Assembly (NCBI GenBank): GCA_029961685.1
Contig: JARWKL010000006.1
Location: forward strand, 14,514,748-14,578,747
DNA: 64,000 nt
Direction: 5' to 3'
Origin: Aristolochia californica
Lineage: Eukaryota; Streptophyta; Magnoliopsida; Piperales; Aristolochiaceae
The position numbers were made by a program, and so were the translations under genes. Positions within the stretch are counted from its first letter, which is position 1; every line of letters begins with the position of its first letter. The notes under the pieces are model-generated. The model was not told the DNA's origin. It made no database searches and worked only from the letters and a program-made list of their open reading frames with translations. Positions 25,651-39,278 of this stretch are shown here, piece by piece.

Positions 25651-28600
25651 CATGCTTTAAATGTGGTGGATATGCATGCCAGAAACATGTTGAGGATGCA
25701 AGTGGCCTAATGATGCAAAAAATTTCAAAGAGTAGAAAAAATCAAATTCTCAAGTGGTGGGATATTTACCAGAGCCAAACAACCCACTTTTTGCCAATCC
25801 TTAAAATTCACAGATACTTTTTGGAATTATATCTCTCAGCATTTGTGCATTTTCCATTTTGGAAGTTCAAATTTTTTTTTCAGATCCAAATTTGAGTTTT
25901 TCACTCTCCCATTTTTTTCCCTTAAACAAAAAAGATATAAGGCAAATAGATCGCAACAAAATGAAAATTTTGGAGTTCATGTATGCAAAAAAATTTGAAA
26001 ACTATATTAAATGTAAGTGAAGAGAATTATTTCACGCACTAAAAATGAACTCCAAGGTTTTGCTATCCGTGTTTGGGAAATTCCACTACTACCACCCCTA
26101 ATAATTAGCTTGGTGGAATTTTTTAGGAAAGGGACTTTTAACTCATCCTAACATGCTTTAAATGTGGTGGATATGCATGCCAGAAACATATTAAGGATGC
26201 AAGAGGCCTAACGATGCCAAAAATTTCGAGTAGAAAATTTAAAATTCTCAAGTGGTAGGATATTTAGAAGAGCTAAACAACCAACTTTTTACCTATGCTT
26301 AAAAATCTCTGATACTTTTTGGAATTATATCTCTCAGCATTTGTGTGTATTCCATTTTGGATGTTCAATTTTTTTTCAGATCCAAACTTGAGCTTTTCAC
26401 TCTCTCATTTTTCTCATAAACAAAAAAGATATAAGGCAAATATATCGCAACAAAATGAAAATTTTAGAGTTCATGTATGGAAAAAAAAATTGAAAACTAT
26501 AATAAATGTAAGTGAAGAAAAGTATTTCATGCACTAAAAAAGAACTCCAAGGTTTTGCAATCCATGTTTTGGAAATTCCACTAGTACAACCCCTAATAAT
26601 TAGCTTGGTGGAATTTTAAAGGAAAGTGACTTCTAACTGATCCTAACATGCTTTAAATGTGGTGGATATGCATGCCAGAAACATGTTCATGATGCAAGTG
26701 GCCTAATGATGCCAAAAATTTCAAGGAGTTGAAAAAATCAAATTCTCAAGTGGTTGGATATTTACCAGAGCCAAACAACCCGCTTTTTGCCTATCTTTAA
26801 AAATCACAGATACTTTTTGGAATTATCACTCTCAACATTTGTGCATTTTCCATTTTGGATGTTCAAATTTTTTATCAGATCCAATCTTGAGTTTTTCACT
26901 CTCCTATTTTTCCTTTAAACAAAAAAGATATAAGGCAAAATCTAAGCAACAAAATGAAAATTTTAGAGTTCATTTATGCAAAAAAACTAGAAAAATATAA
27001 TAAATGTAAGCAAACATAATTATTTCACGCACTAAAAATGAACTCCATGGTTTGCTATCCATGTTTGGGAAATTCCACTAGTACAACCCCTAATAATTAG
27101 CTTGGTGGAATTTTAAAGGAAAGTGACTTCTAACTGATCCTAACTCGCTTTAAAGGTGGTGGATATGCTTGCCAGAAACATGTTCAGGATGCAAGTGGCC
27201 TAATGATGCCAAAACTTTCAAGGAGTTGAAAAAATCAAATTCTCTAGTGGTCGGAAACATACCAGAGCCAAACAACCCACTTTTTGCCTATCCTTAAAAA
27301 TCACAGATACTTTTTGTAATTATCTCTCTCAGCATTTGTGCATTTTCCATTTTGAATGTTCAAATTTTTTTTTAGATTCAAACTTGAGTTTTTCACTCTC
27401 CCATTTTTCTCGTAAAGAAAAAAGATATTAGGAAAATAGAGCGCTAAAAAATGAAAATTTTAGATTTCATGTATGCAAAAAGATTTGAAAAGTGTAGTAA
27501 ATGTAAGTGAAGAAAATTATTTCTCGCACTAAAAATGATCTCTAAGGTTTTGCTATCCATGTTTGGGAAATTCCACTAGTACAACCCCAAATAATTAGCT
27601 TGGGGGAATTTTACAGGAAAGGGATTTCTAATTGATCCTAACATGCTTTAAATGTGGTGGATATGCATGAGAGAAACATGTTGAGGATGCAAGTGCCCTA
27701 ATGATGAAAAAAATTTCAAGGAGTAGAAAAAATCAAATTCTCAATGGTGGGAGATTTACAAGAGCCAAACAACGCACTTTTTTACTATCCTTAAAAATCA
27801 CAGATAGTTTTGCAATTATCTCTCTCAGCATTTGGCCATTATCCAATTTTGGATGTTTAAATATTTTTTCAGATCCCAACATGAGTTCTTCACTCTCCCA
27901 TTTTTCTCATAAACAAAAAAGATATAAGGCAAATAGATCCCAACAAAATGAAAATTTTAGAGTTCATGTATGCAAAAAGATTTGAAAAGTATAATAAATG
28001 TAAGTGAAGAAACTTATTTCACGCACTAAAAATGAACTCTAAGGTTGCTATCCATGTTTGGGAAATTCCACTAGTACAACCCCTAATAATTAGCATGGTG
28101 GAATTTTACAGGAAAGGGACTTCTAACTGATCCTAACATCCTTTAAATGTGGTGGATATGCAAGGCAGAAACATGTTGAGGATGCAAGTGGCCTAATGAA
28201 TCAAAATATTTAAAGGAGTAGAAAAAATCAAATTCTCAAGTGGTTGGAAATTTACAAGAGCCAAACAACGTGTTTTTGCCTATCGTTAAAAATCACCGAT
28301 ACTTTTTGGAGTTATCTCTCTCAGCATTTGTGAATTATCCAATTTTGCATGTTTAAATTTTTCTTCAGATCCAAACTTGAGTTTTTCGCTCTCCCATTTT
28401 TCTCGTAAAAAAAAATATAAGGCAAATAGATCGCAACAAAATGAAAATTTTAGAGTTCATGTATGCAAAAAAATTTGATAACTATAATAAATGTAAGTGA
28501 AGAAAATTATTTCACGCACTAAAAATGAACTCCTAGGTTTTTCGATCCATGTTTGGAAAATTCGACTAGTACAACCCCTAATAATTGGCTTGGTGGAATT

Positions 28601-30624
28601 TTAACGGAAAGTTACTTCTAACTGATCCTAACATGCTTCAAATGTGGTGGATATGCATGCCAGAAACATGCTCAAGATGCAAGTGGCCTAATGATGCCAA
28701 AAATTTCTAGGAGTTGAAAAAATCAAATTCTCAAGTGGTTGGATATTTACCAGAGCCAAACAACCCACTTTTTGCCTACCCTTAAAAATCACAGATACTT
28801 TTTGGAATTATCTCTCTCAGCATTTCTGCATTTTCCATTTTGGATGTTCAAATTATTTTTCAGATCCAAACTTGGGTTTTTCACTCTCCTATTTTTCTTG
28901 TAAACAGAAAAGATATAAGGCAAATAGATCTCAACAAAATGAAAATTTTAGACTTCATGTATGCAAAAAAATTTGAAAAATATAATAAATGTAAGCAATG
29001 ATAATTATTTCACGCACGAAAAATGAACTCCAAGATTTTGCTATCCACGTTTGGGAAATTTCACTAGTAAAACCTCTAATAATTCGCTTGGTGGAATTTT
29101 ATGGGAAAGGGACTTCTAACAGATTCTAACATGCTTTAAATGTGGTGGATATGCATGCCAGAAAGATGTTGAGGATGCAAGTGGCCTTATGATGCCAAAA
29201 ATTTCAAGGAGTAGAAAAAATCAAATTCTCAAGTTGTTGGATATTTACCAGAGCCAAACAACCCACTTTTTGCGTATCCTTAAAAATCACCGATATTTTT
29301 TGGAATTATATCTCTCAGCATTTGTCCATTTTCCATTTCCGATGTTCAATTTTTTTTTCAGATCCAAACTTGAGTTTTTCACTCTCCCATTTTTCTCGTA
29401 AACAAAAAAGATATAAGGCAAATAGATCGCAACAAATTGAAAATTTTTGAGTTCAAGTATGCAAAAAAATTTGAACACTATAATAAATGTAAGTGAAGAA
29501 AATTATTTCAAGCACTAAAAATGAACTCCAAAGTTTTGTTTTCCATGTTTGGGAAATTCCACTAGTACAACCCCTAATAATTAGCTCTGTGGAATTTTAT
29601 AGGAAAGGGACTTCTAACTGATCCTAACTTGCTTTAAATGTACTGGATATGCATGCTAGAAACATGTTGTGGACTCAAGTGGCCTAACGATGCCAAAATT
29701 TTCAAGGAGTAGAAAAAATAAAATTCTCTAGTGGTCGGATATTTACTAGAGCCAAACAACCCACTTTTTGCCTATCCTTAAAAATCATAGATACTTTTTG
29801 GAATTATCTCTCTCAGCATTTGTGCATTTTCCATTTTGGATGTTCGAATTTTTTTTCAGATCCAAACTTGAGTTTTTCACTCTCCCATTTTTTGCGTAAA
29901 CGAAAAAGATATTAGGCGAATAGATCGCAACAAAATGAAAATTTTAGAGTTCATGTATGCAAAAAAAATTTTAAAAGTATAACAAATGTAAGTGAAGAAA
30001 ATTATTTCACGCACTAAAAATAAACTCCAAGGTTTCGCTATCCAAGTTCTGGAAATTCTAATGGTACAAACCCCAATAATTAGCTTGGTGGAATTTTATA
30101 GGAAATGGACTTTTAACTGATCCTAACATGCTTTAAATGCGGTGGATATGCATGCCAAAAACATGTTGAGGATGCAAGTGGCCTAATGATGCCAAAAATT
30201 TCAAGGAGTAGAAAAAAATAAATTCTCAAATGGTTGGATATTTACGAGGGCCAAACAACCCATTTTTGCCTATCCATAAAAATCGCAAATAATTTTTTGG
30301 AATTATCTCTCTCAGCATATTTGCATTTTCCATTTCAGAAGTTCAAATTTTTTTTCAGAACCAAAATTGAGTTTTTCACTCTCCCTTTTTTCTCGTAAAC
30401 AAAAAAGATATAAGGGAAATAGATTGCAACAAATTGAAAATTTTAGAGTTCATGTATGCAAAATAATTTGAAAACTATAATAAATGTTAGAGAAGAAAAT
30501 TATTTCATTCACTAAATATGAACGCCAAGGTTTTACTATCCATGTTTGGTAAATTCCACTAGTACAACCCCTAATAATTAGTTTGGTGGAATTTTATCGG
30601 AAAGGGACTTCAAACTGATCCTAA
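25651..30624. repeat. Array block 11: ten-monomer run B-C-D-E-F-G-D-M-N-I
   Basis: Boxes at 25651 (B), 26152 (C), 26647 (D), 27144 (E), 27642 (F), 28137 (G), 28632 (D), 29130 (M), 29628 (N) and 30127 (I). The next unit at 30625 is B again, so the block returns to its start after 4974 bp. This is the longest regular run in the window and joins the C-D-E-F-G and D-M-N-I modules in one series. Whether this 10-mer is the ancestral HOR or a local product cannot be settled from one window. Confidence 0.78.
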
Positions 30625-33112
30625 CATGCTTTAAATGTGGTGGATATGCATGCCAGAAACATGTTGAGGATGCAAGTGCCCTAAAGATACCAAAAATTTC
30701 TAGGAGTAGAAAAAATCAAATTCTCAAGTGGTGGGATATTTACCAGGGACAAACAACCCACTTTTTGCCTATCCTTAAAAATCACAGATACTTTTTGGAA
30801 ATATATCTGTCAACATTTGTGCATTTTCCGATTTGGATGTTCAAAATTTTTTTCAGATCCAAACTTGAGTTTTTCACTCTCCCATTTTTCTCCTAAAAAA
30901 AAGATATAAGGCAAATAGATCGCAACAAAATGAAAATTTTAGAGTTCATGTATGCAAAAAAAAATTGAAAACTATATTAAATGTAAGTGAAGATAATTAT
31001 TTCACGTACTAAAAATGAACTCCTAGGTTTCGCTATCCATGTTTGGGAAATTCCACTATTACCACCTCTAATAATTAGCTTGGTGGAATTTTAAGGGAAA
31101 GGGACTTTTAACTGATCCTAACTTGCTTTAAATGTGGTGAATATGCATGCCAGAAACATGTTGAGGATGCAAGAGGCCTAATTATGCCAAAAACTTCAAG
31201 GAGTAGAAAAATTAAAATTCTCAAGTGGTCGGATATTTAGAAGAGCTAAACAACCCACTTTTTACCTATCCTTAAAAATCTCTGATACTTTTTGGAATTA
31301 TCTCTCTCAGCATTTGTGCGTATACCATTTTGGATGTTCAATTTTTTTTCAGATCAAAACTTGAGTTTTTCACTCTCCCATTTTTCTCATATACAAAAAA
31401 GATATAAGGCAAATAGATCACAACAAAATGAAAATTTTGGAGTTCATGTATGCCAAAAAAATTGATAACTATAATAAATGTAAGTGAAGAAAATTATTTC
31501 ACGCACTAAAAATGAACTCTAAGGTTTTTCTTTCCATGGTTGGAAAATTCCACTAGTACAACCCCGAATAATTAGCTTGGTGGAATTTTAAAGGAAAGTG
31601 AGTTCTAACTGATCCTGACATGCATCAAATGTGGTGGATATGCATGCCAGAAACATGTTCAGGATGCAAGTGGCCTAATGATACCAAAATTTTCAAGGAT
31701 TTGAGAAAATCAAATTCTCAAGTGGTCGGATATTCACCAGAGCCAAACAACCCACTTTTTGCCTATCCTAAAAAATCACGGATACTTTTTGGAATTGTCT
31801 GTCTCAACATATCTGCATTTTCCATTTTGGATGTTCAAATTTTTTTTTAGATCCTAACTTGAGTTTTTCACTCTCCTTTTCTTTTCGTCAACAAAAAAGA
31901 TATAAGGCAAATAGATCGCAACAAACTGAAAATTTTAGCGTTCAAGTATGCAAAAAAATTTGAAAAGTATAGTAAATGTAAGTGAAGAAAATTATTTTAA
32001 ACCCTAAAAATGAACTCCACGGTTTTGCTATCTATGTTTGGGAAATTCCACTAGTACAACACCTAATAATTAGCTTGGTGGAATTTTATAGGAAAGGGAC
32101 TTCTAAATGATCCTAACATGCTTTAAATGTGGTGGATTGGCATGCCAGAAACATGTTGAGGATGCAAGTGGCCTAATGATGCCAAAAATTTCATGGAGTA
32201 GAAAAAATCAAATTCTCAAGTGGTCGGATATTTACCAAAACCAAACAACCCACTTTTTGCCAGTCCTTAAATTTCACGGATACTTTTTGGAATTATATCT
32301 CTCAGCATTTGTGCATTTTCCATTTTGGATGTTCAATTTTTTTTTAAGATCCAAACTCGAGTATTTCATTCTCCCATTTTTCTCGTTAAAAAAAAAGATA
32401 TAAGGCAAATAGATCGCCACAAAAAGAAAATTTTACAGTTCATGTATGCAAAAAAAATTGAAAACTATAATAAATGTAAGTGAAGAAAATTATTTCACGC
32501 ACTAAAAAAGAACTCCAAAGGGTTTGCTATCCATGTTTGGGAAATACCACTAGTACAACCCATAATAATTAGTTTGGTGGAATATTATAGGAAAGAGACT
32601 TATAACTGATCGTAACATACTTTAAATGTCGAGGATATGCATGCCAGAAAAATGTTCAGGATGAAAATGGCCTGATGATCACAAAAATTTCAAGGAGTAA
32701 AATAAATCAAATTCTCAAGTGGTTGGATATTTGCCAGAGCCAAACAGCCCACTTTTTGCCTATACTTAAAAATCACAGATACTTTTTGGAATTATCTCTC
32801 TCAAAATTTGTGCCTTTTCCATTTCGGATGTTCATATTTTTTTTCAGATCCAAACTTGAGTTTTTCACTCTCCCATTTTTCTCGTAATAAAAAATATATA
32901 ATGCAAACAGATCGCAACAAAATGAAAATTTTAGAGTTCACGTATGCAAAAAAATTAGAAAAGTGTAGTAAATGTAAGAAAAGAAAATTATTTCACACAC
33001 TAAAAATGAACTCTAAGGCTTTTCTATCCATGTTTCGGAAATTCCAGTAGTACAACCCCTAATAATTAGCTTGGTGGAATTTTAAAGGAAAGTGACTTCT
33101 AACTGATCCTAA
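30625..33112. repeat. Array block 12: B-C-D/I-D'-A monomers
   Basis: Boxes at 30625 (B), 31122 (C), 31619, 32117 (D') and 32616 (A). The unit at 31619 begins as D (GTTCAGGATGC, AAGGATTTGAGAAAATC) and turns into I at CTCAACATATCTGC, so it is a composite. The unit at 32616 has GGCCTGATGATCAC in place of GGCCTAATGATGCC. Lengths are 497-499 bp throughout. Confidence 0.75.
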
Positions 33113-35330
33113 CATTCTTCAAAAGTGGTGCACATGCATGCCAAAAACATGTTCAGGATGCAAGTGGCCTAATAATGCAAAAAATTTCAAGGAGTTGAAA
33201 AAATCAAATGCTCAAATGGTCGGATATTTACCAGAGCCAAACAACCCACGTTTTGCCTTTCCTTAAAAATCACAGATACTTTTTGGAATTATCTCTCTCA
33301 GCATTTCTGCATTTTCCAATTTGGATGTTCAAATTTTTTTTCAGATCCAAACTTGAGTTTTTCACTCACCTATTTTTCTTGTAAACAAAAAAGATATAAG
33401 GCAAATAGATCACAAAAAAATGAAAATTTTTTTGTTCATGTATGCAAAACAATTTGAAAAATATAATAAATGTAAGCAAAGATAATTATTTCATGGACGA
33501 AAAATGAACTCCATGGTTTTGCTATCCATGTTTGGGAAATTTCACTAGTACAACCCCTAATAATTCGCTTGGTGGAATTTTATAGGAAAAGGGACTTCTA
33601 AATGATTCTAAGATGCTTTAAATGTGGTGGATATGCATGCCAGAAACATGTTGAGGATGCAAGTGGCCTAATGATGCCAAAAATTTCAAGGAGTAGAAAA
33701 AATCAAATTCACAAGTTGTTGGATATTTACCAGAGGCAAACAAACCACTTTTTGCCTATGCTTAAAAATCACATGTACTTTTTTGGAATTATCTCTCTCA
33801 GCATGTGTGCATTTTCCATTTCGGATGTTCAAATTTTTTTTCAGATCCAAACTTGAGTTTTTCACTCTCCCATTTCTCTCGTAAACAAAAAAGATATAAG
33901 GCAAATAGATCGCAACAAATTGAAAATTTTAGAGTTCATGTATGCAATAAAATTTGAACACTATAATAAATGTAAGTGAAGAAATTTATTTCATGCACTA
34001 AAAGTGAAATCCAAGGTTTTGCTATCCATGTTTGGGAAATTCCACTAGTACAACCCCTAATAATTAGCTCTGTGGAATTTTATAGGAAAGGGACTTCTAA
34101 CTGATCCTAACATGCTTTAAATGTGGTGGATATGCATGCAAGAGACATGTTGAGGACGCAAGTGGCCTAATGATGCCAAAATTTTCAAGGAGTAGGAAAA
34201 ATCAAATTCTTAAGTGGTCGGATATTTACCAGAGCCAACAATCCCCTTTTTGGCTATCCTTAAAAATCACAGATAGTTTTTGGAATTATCTCTCTCAGAA
34301 TTTGTACATTCTCCATTTTGGATGTTCAAATTTTCTTTCAAATCCAAACTTTAGTTTTACACTCTCCCATTTTTCGCGTAAACGAAAAAGATAGTAGGCA
34401 AATTGATCGCAACAAAATCAAAATTTTAGAGTTCATGTATGAAAAAAAAAATTAAAAGTATAACAAATGTAAGTGAAGAAAATTATTTCACGCACTAAAA
34501 ATAAACTACAAGGTTTCGCTATCCATGTTCTGGAAATTCCACAGGTACAACCCCCAATAATTAGCTTGCTGGAAATTTATTGGAAAGGGACTTTTAACTG
34601 ATCCTAACATGCTTTAAATGTGGTGGATATGCATGCCAAAAACATGTTGAGGATGCAAGTTGCCAAATGATGCCAAAATTTTCGAGTAGAAAAATTAAAT
34701 TCTCAAATGGTCGGATATTTACTAGAGCCAAACAACACATTTATGCCTATCCATAAAAATCACAAATACTTATTGGAATTATCTCTCTCAGCATATCTGC
34801 ATTTTCCATTTCGGATGTTCAAATTTTTTTTCAGATCCAAACTTGACTTTTTCTCTCTCCATTTTTTCTAGTAAACAAAAAAGATATAAGGGAAATAGAT
34901 CGCAACAAATTGAAAATTTTGGAGTTCATGTATGCAAAATAATTTTAAAACTATAATAAATGTAAGTGAAGAAAATTATTTGATGCACTAAATATTAACT
35001 CCAAGGTTTTGCTATCCATGTTTGGGAAAATCCACTACTACAACCTCTAATAATTAGCTTTGTGGAATTTTATAAGAAAGGGACTTATAACTGATCCTAA
35101 CATTCAATAAATGTGGTGGATATGCATGTTAGAAACATGTTGAGGATGCGAGTGGCCTAATGATGCAAAAAATTTCAAGGAGTAGAAAAAATCAAATTCT
35201 CAAGTAGTTGGATATTTACCAGAGCCAAACAACCCACTTTTTCCTATCCTTAAAAATCAAAGATACTTTTAGGAATTATCTCTCTCAGCATTTGTGCATT
35301 TTCCATTTTGGATGTTCAAACTTTTTTTCA
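33113..35330. repeat. Array block 13: D-M-N-I tetramer, copy 3, plus leading part of an H unit
   Basis: Boxes at 33113 (D), 33612 (M), 34111 (N), 34608 (I) and 35101 (H-type box CATTCAATAAATG). D keeps the CTATTTTTCTTGTAAAC and GTAAGCAAAGATAATT marks, and N keeps GCGTAAACG and GGTTTCGCTATCC. Compared with copies at 22668 and 28632, this one is offset by 9 monomers from the second. The H unit at 35101 changes character at about 35331, where the three-copy 1974-bp HOR begins. Confidence 0.76.
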
Positions 35331-37304
35331 GATCCAAACTTTAGTTTTTCACTCTCCCATTTTTCGCGTAAACGAAAAAGATATTTGGCATATAGTTCGC
35401 AACAAAATGAAAATTTTAGAGTTCATGGATGAAAATTTTTTTAAAAGTATAACAAATGTAAGTGAAGAAAATTATTTCATGCACTAAAAATAAACTACAA
35501 TGTTTCGCTATCCATGTTTTGGAAATTCCACAGGTACAACCCCCAATATTTAGCTTGGTGGAATTTTATTGGAAATGGACTTTTAACTGATCCTAACATG
35601 CTATAAATGTGGTGGATATGCATGCCAAAAACATGTTGAGGATGCAAGTGGCCTAATGATGCCAAATATTTCAAGGAGTAGAAAAAATTAAATTTTCAAA
35701 TGGTCGGATATTTAAAAGAGCCAAACAACCCACTTTTTGCCTATCTATAAAAATCACAAATACTTTTTGGAATTATCTCTCTCAGCATATCTGCATTTTC
35801 CATTTTGGATGTTCAAATTTTTTTTCAGATCCAAACTTCAGTTTTTCACTCTCCCTTTTTTCTCGTAAACAAAAAAGATATAAGGGAAATAGATCGCAAC
35901 AAATTGAAAATTTTGGGGTTCACGTATGCAAAATAATTTATAAACTATAAGAAATGTAAGTGAAGAAAATTATTTGATGTACTAAATATGAACTCCAAGG
36001 TTTTGCTATACATGTTTGGGAAATTCCACTAGTACAACTTCTAATAATTAGCTCTGTGGAATTTTATAAGAAAGGGACTTCTAACTGATCCTAACATTCA
36101 ATAAATGTGGTGATTATGCATGCTAGAAACATGTTGAGGATGCGAGTGGCCTAATGATGCCAAAATTTTCAAGGAGTAGAAAAAATCAAATTCTCAAGTA
36201 ATTGGATATTTACCAGAGCCAAACAACCCACTTTTTCCCTATCCTTAAAATTCACAGATAATTTTAGGAATTATGTCTCTCAGCATTTGTGCATTTTCCA
36301 ATTTAGATGTTCAAATTTTTTTTCAGTTCCAAACTTGAATTTTTGACACTCCCATTTTTCTCGTAAACAAAAAAGATATAAGGCAAATAGATCGCAAAAA
36401 AATAAAAATATTAGAGTTTATGTATGCAAAACAATTTTAAATGTTTAATAAATGTAAGTGAAGAAATTTATTTCATGCAATAAATTTGAGTTTTTCACTA
36501 TGAATTCCACTACTACCACCCCGAATAATTCGCTTGGTGGAATTTTAAAGGAAAGGGACTTCTAACTGACCCTAACATGCTTTAAATGAGGTGGATATGC
36601 ATGCCAGAAACATTTTGAGGATGCAAGAGGCCTAATGATGCCAAAAATTTCAAGGAGTAGAAAAATTAAAATTCTCAAGTGGTCGGATATTTAGAAGAGC
36701 TAAAAAACCCACTTTTTGCCTATCCTTAAAAGTCTCAGATACTTTTTGGAATTATCACTCTCAGCATTTGTGCGTATTCCATTTTGGATGTTCAATTTTT
36801 TTTTCAGATCCAAACTTGAGCTTTTCACTCTCCCATTTTTCTCATAAACAAAAAAGATATAAGGCAAATAGATCGCAACAAAATGAAAATTTTAGAGTTC
36901 ATGTATGCAAAAGAATTTGAAAACTATAATAAATGTAAGTGAAGAAAATTATTTCACACACTAAAAAAGAACTCCAAGATTTTGCTATTGATGATTGGGA
37001 AATTCCACTAGTACAACCCCTAATAATTAGCTTGGTGGAATTTTGAAGGAAAGTGACTTCTAAATGATCCTCACATGCTTTAAATGTGGTGGATATGCAT
37101 GCCATAAACATGTTCAGGATGCAAGTGGCCTAATGATGCCAAAAATTTCAAGGATTTAAAAAAATCAAATTCTCAAGTGGTCGGATATTTACAAGAGCCA
37201 AACAACCCACTTTTTGCCTATCCTTAAAAATCACAGATACTTTTTGGAATTATCTCTCTCAGCATTTGTGCATTTTCCATTTTGGATGTTCAAATTTTTT
37301 TTTA
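35331..37304. repeat. 1974-bp four-monomer HOR, copy 1 of 3
   Basis: Begins at GATCCAAACTTTAG and contains, in order, an N-like tail with GCGTAAACG and TATTTGGCATATAG, an I unit (box 35597), an H unit with the rearranged TTTGAG segment (box 36095), a C unit (36576) and the first part of a D unit (37074). The repeat is phased mid-monomer, just after the T-tract, not at the box. It differs from copies 2 and 3 at a few sites, for example GCTAGAAACATG where they have GCTAGGAACATG, and CGCAAAAAAATAAAAAT where they have CGCAACAAAATAAAAAT. Confidence 0.93.
36440..36510. repeat. Rearranged segment variant (TTTGAG block) in an H monomer
   Basis: After TTTATTTCATGCAATAAA the usual ATGAACTCCAAGG-GCTATCC-TTTGGG stretch is missing. 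In its place stands TTTGAGTTTTTCACTATG followed by AATTCCACTACTACC. The inserted words match the unit's own TTGAGTTTTTCACT segment, normally found just after the T-tract. The net change is minus 17 bp, which explains the 481-bp spacing of the boxes. The same variant lies at about 38413-38484, 40387-40458 and 290-350. Confidence 0.85.
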
Positions 37305-39278
37305 GATCCAAACTTTAGTTTTTCACTCTCCCATTTTTCGCGTAAACGAAAAAGATATTTGGCATATAGTTCGCAACAAAATGAAAATTTTAGAGTTCAT
37401 GGATGAAATTTTTTTTAAAAGTATAACAAATGTAAGGGAAGAAAATTATTTCATGCACTAAAAATAAACTACAATGTTTCGCTATCCATGTTTTTGAAAT
37501 TCCACAGGTAAAACCCCCAATATTTAGCTTGGTGGAATTTTATTGGAACTGGACTTTTAACTGATCCTAACATGCTATAAATGTGGTGGATATGCATGCC
37601 AAAAACATGTTGAGGATGCAAGTGGCCTAATGATGCCAAATATTTCAAGGAGTAGAAAAAATTAAATTTTCAAATGGTCGGATATTTAAAAGAGCCAAAC
37701 AACCCACTTTTTGCCTATCTATAAAAATCACAAATACTTTTTGGAATTATCTCTCTCAGCATATCTGCATTTTCCATTTTGGATGTTCAAATTTTTTTTC
37801 AGATCCAAACTTCAGTTTTTCACTCTCCCTTTTTTCTCGTAAACAAAAAAGATATAAGGGAAATAGATCGCAACAAATTGAAAATTTTGGGGTTCATGTA
37901 TGCAAAATAATATATAAACTATAAGAAATGTAAGTGAAGAAAATTATTTGATGTACTAAATATGAACTCCAAGGTTTTGCTATACATGTTTGGGAAATTC
38001 CACTAGTACAACTTCTAATAATTAGCTCTGTGGAATTTTATAAGAAAGGGACTTCTAACTGATCCTAACATTCAATAAATGTGGTGATTATGCATGCTAG
38101 GAACATGTTGAGGATGCGAGTGGCCTAATGATGCCAAAATTTTCAAGGAGTAGAAAAAATCAAATTCTCAAGTAATTGGATATTTACCAGAGCCAAACAA
38201 CCCACTTTTTCCCTATCCTTAAAATTCACAGATAATTTTAGGAATTATGTCTCTCAGCATTTGTGCATTTTCCAATTTAGATGTTCAAATTTTTTTTCAG
38301 TTCCAAACTTGAATTTTTGACACTCCCATTTTTCTCGTAAACAAAAAAGATATAAGGCAAATAGATCGCAACAAAATAAAAATATTAGAGTTTATGTATG
38401 CAAAACAATTTTAAATGTTTAATAAATGTAAGTGAAGAAATTTATTTCATGCACTAAATTTGAGTTTTTCACTATGAATTCCACTACTACCACCCCGAAT
38501 AATTCGCTTGGTGGAATTTTAAAGGAAAGGGACTTCTAACTGACCCTAACATGCTTTAAATGAGGTGGATATGCATGCCAGAAACATTTTGAGGATGCAA
38601 GAGGCCTAATGATGCCAAAAATTTCAAGGAGTAGAAAAATTAAAATTCTCAAGTGGTCGGATATTTAGAAGAGCTAAAAAACCCACTTTTTGCCTATCCT
38701 TAAAAGTCTCAGATACTTTTTGGAATTATCACTCTCAGCATTTGTGCGTATTCCATTTTGGATGTTCAATTTTTTTTTCAGATCCAAACTTGAGCTTTTC
38801 ACTCTCCCATGTTTCTCATAAACAAAAAAGATATAAGGCAAATAGATCGCAACAAAATGAAAATTTTAGAGTTCATGTATGCAAAAGAATTTGAAAACTA
38901 TAATAAATGTAAGTGAAGAAAATTATTTCACACACTAAAAAAGAACTCCAAGATTTTGCTATTGATGATTGGGAAATTCCACTAGTACAACCCCTAATAA
39001 TTAGCTTGGTGGAATTTTGAAGGAAAGTGACTTCTAAATGATCCTCACATGCTTTAAATGTGGTGGATATGCATGCCATAAACATGTTCAGGATGCAAGT
39101 GGCCTAATGATGCCAAAAATTTCAAGGATTTGAAAAAATCAAATTCTCAAGTGGTCGGATATTTACAAGAGCCAAACAACCCACTTTTTGCCTATCCTTA
39201 AAAATCACAGATACTTTTTGGAATTATCTCTCTCAGCATTTGTGCATTTTCCATTTTGGATGTTCAAATTTTTTTTCA
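37305..39278. repeat. 1974-bp four-monomer HOR, copy 2 of 3
   Basis: Exactly 1974 bp after copy 1, as measured at TATTTGGCATATAG (35382, 37356, 39330). Boxes at 37571, 38069, 38550 and 39048. It shares GCTAGGAACATG and AATAATATATAAAC with copy 3, which suggests that copies 2 and 3 separated from each other after both split from copy 1. Private changes include GTAAGGGAAG, CATGTTTTTGAAATTCC and CCCATGTTTCTC. By eye, differences among the copies are few, around one per cent, but I did not align them. Confidence 0.93.
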
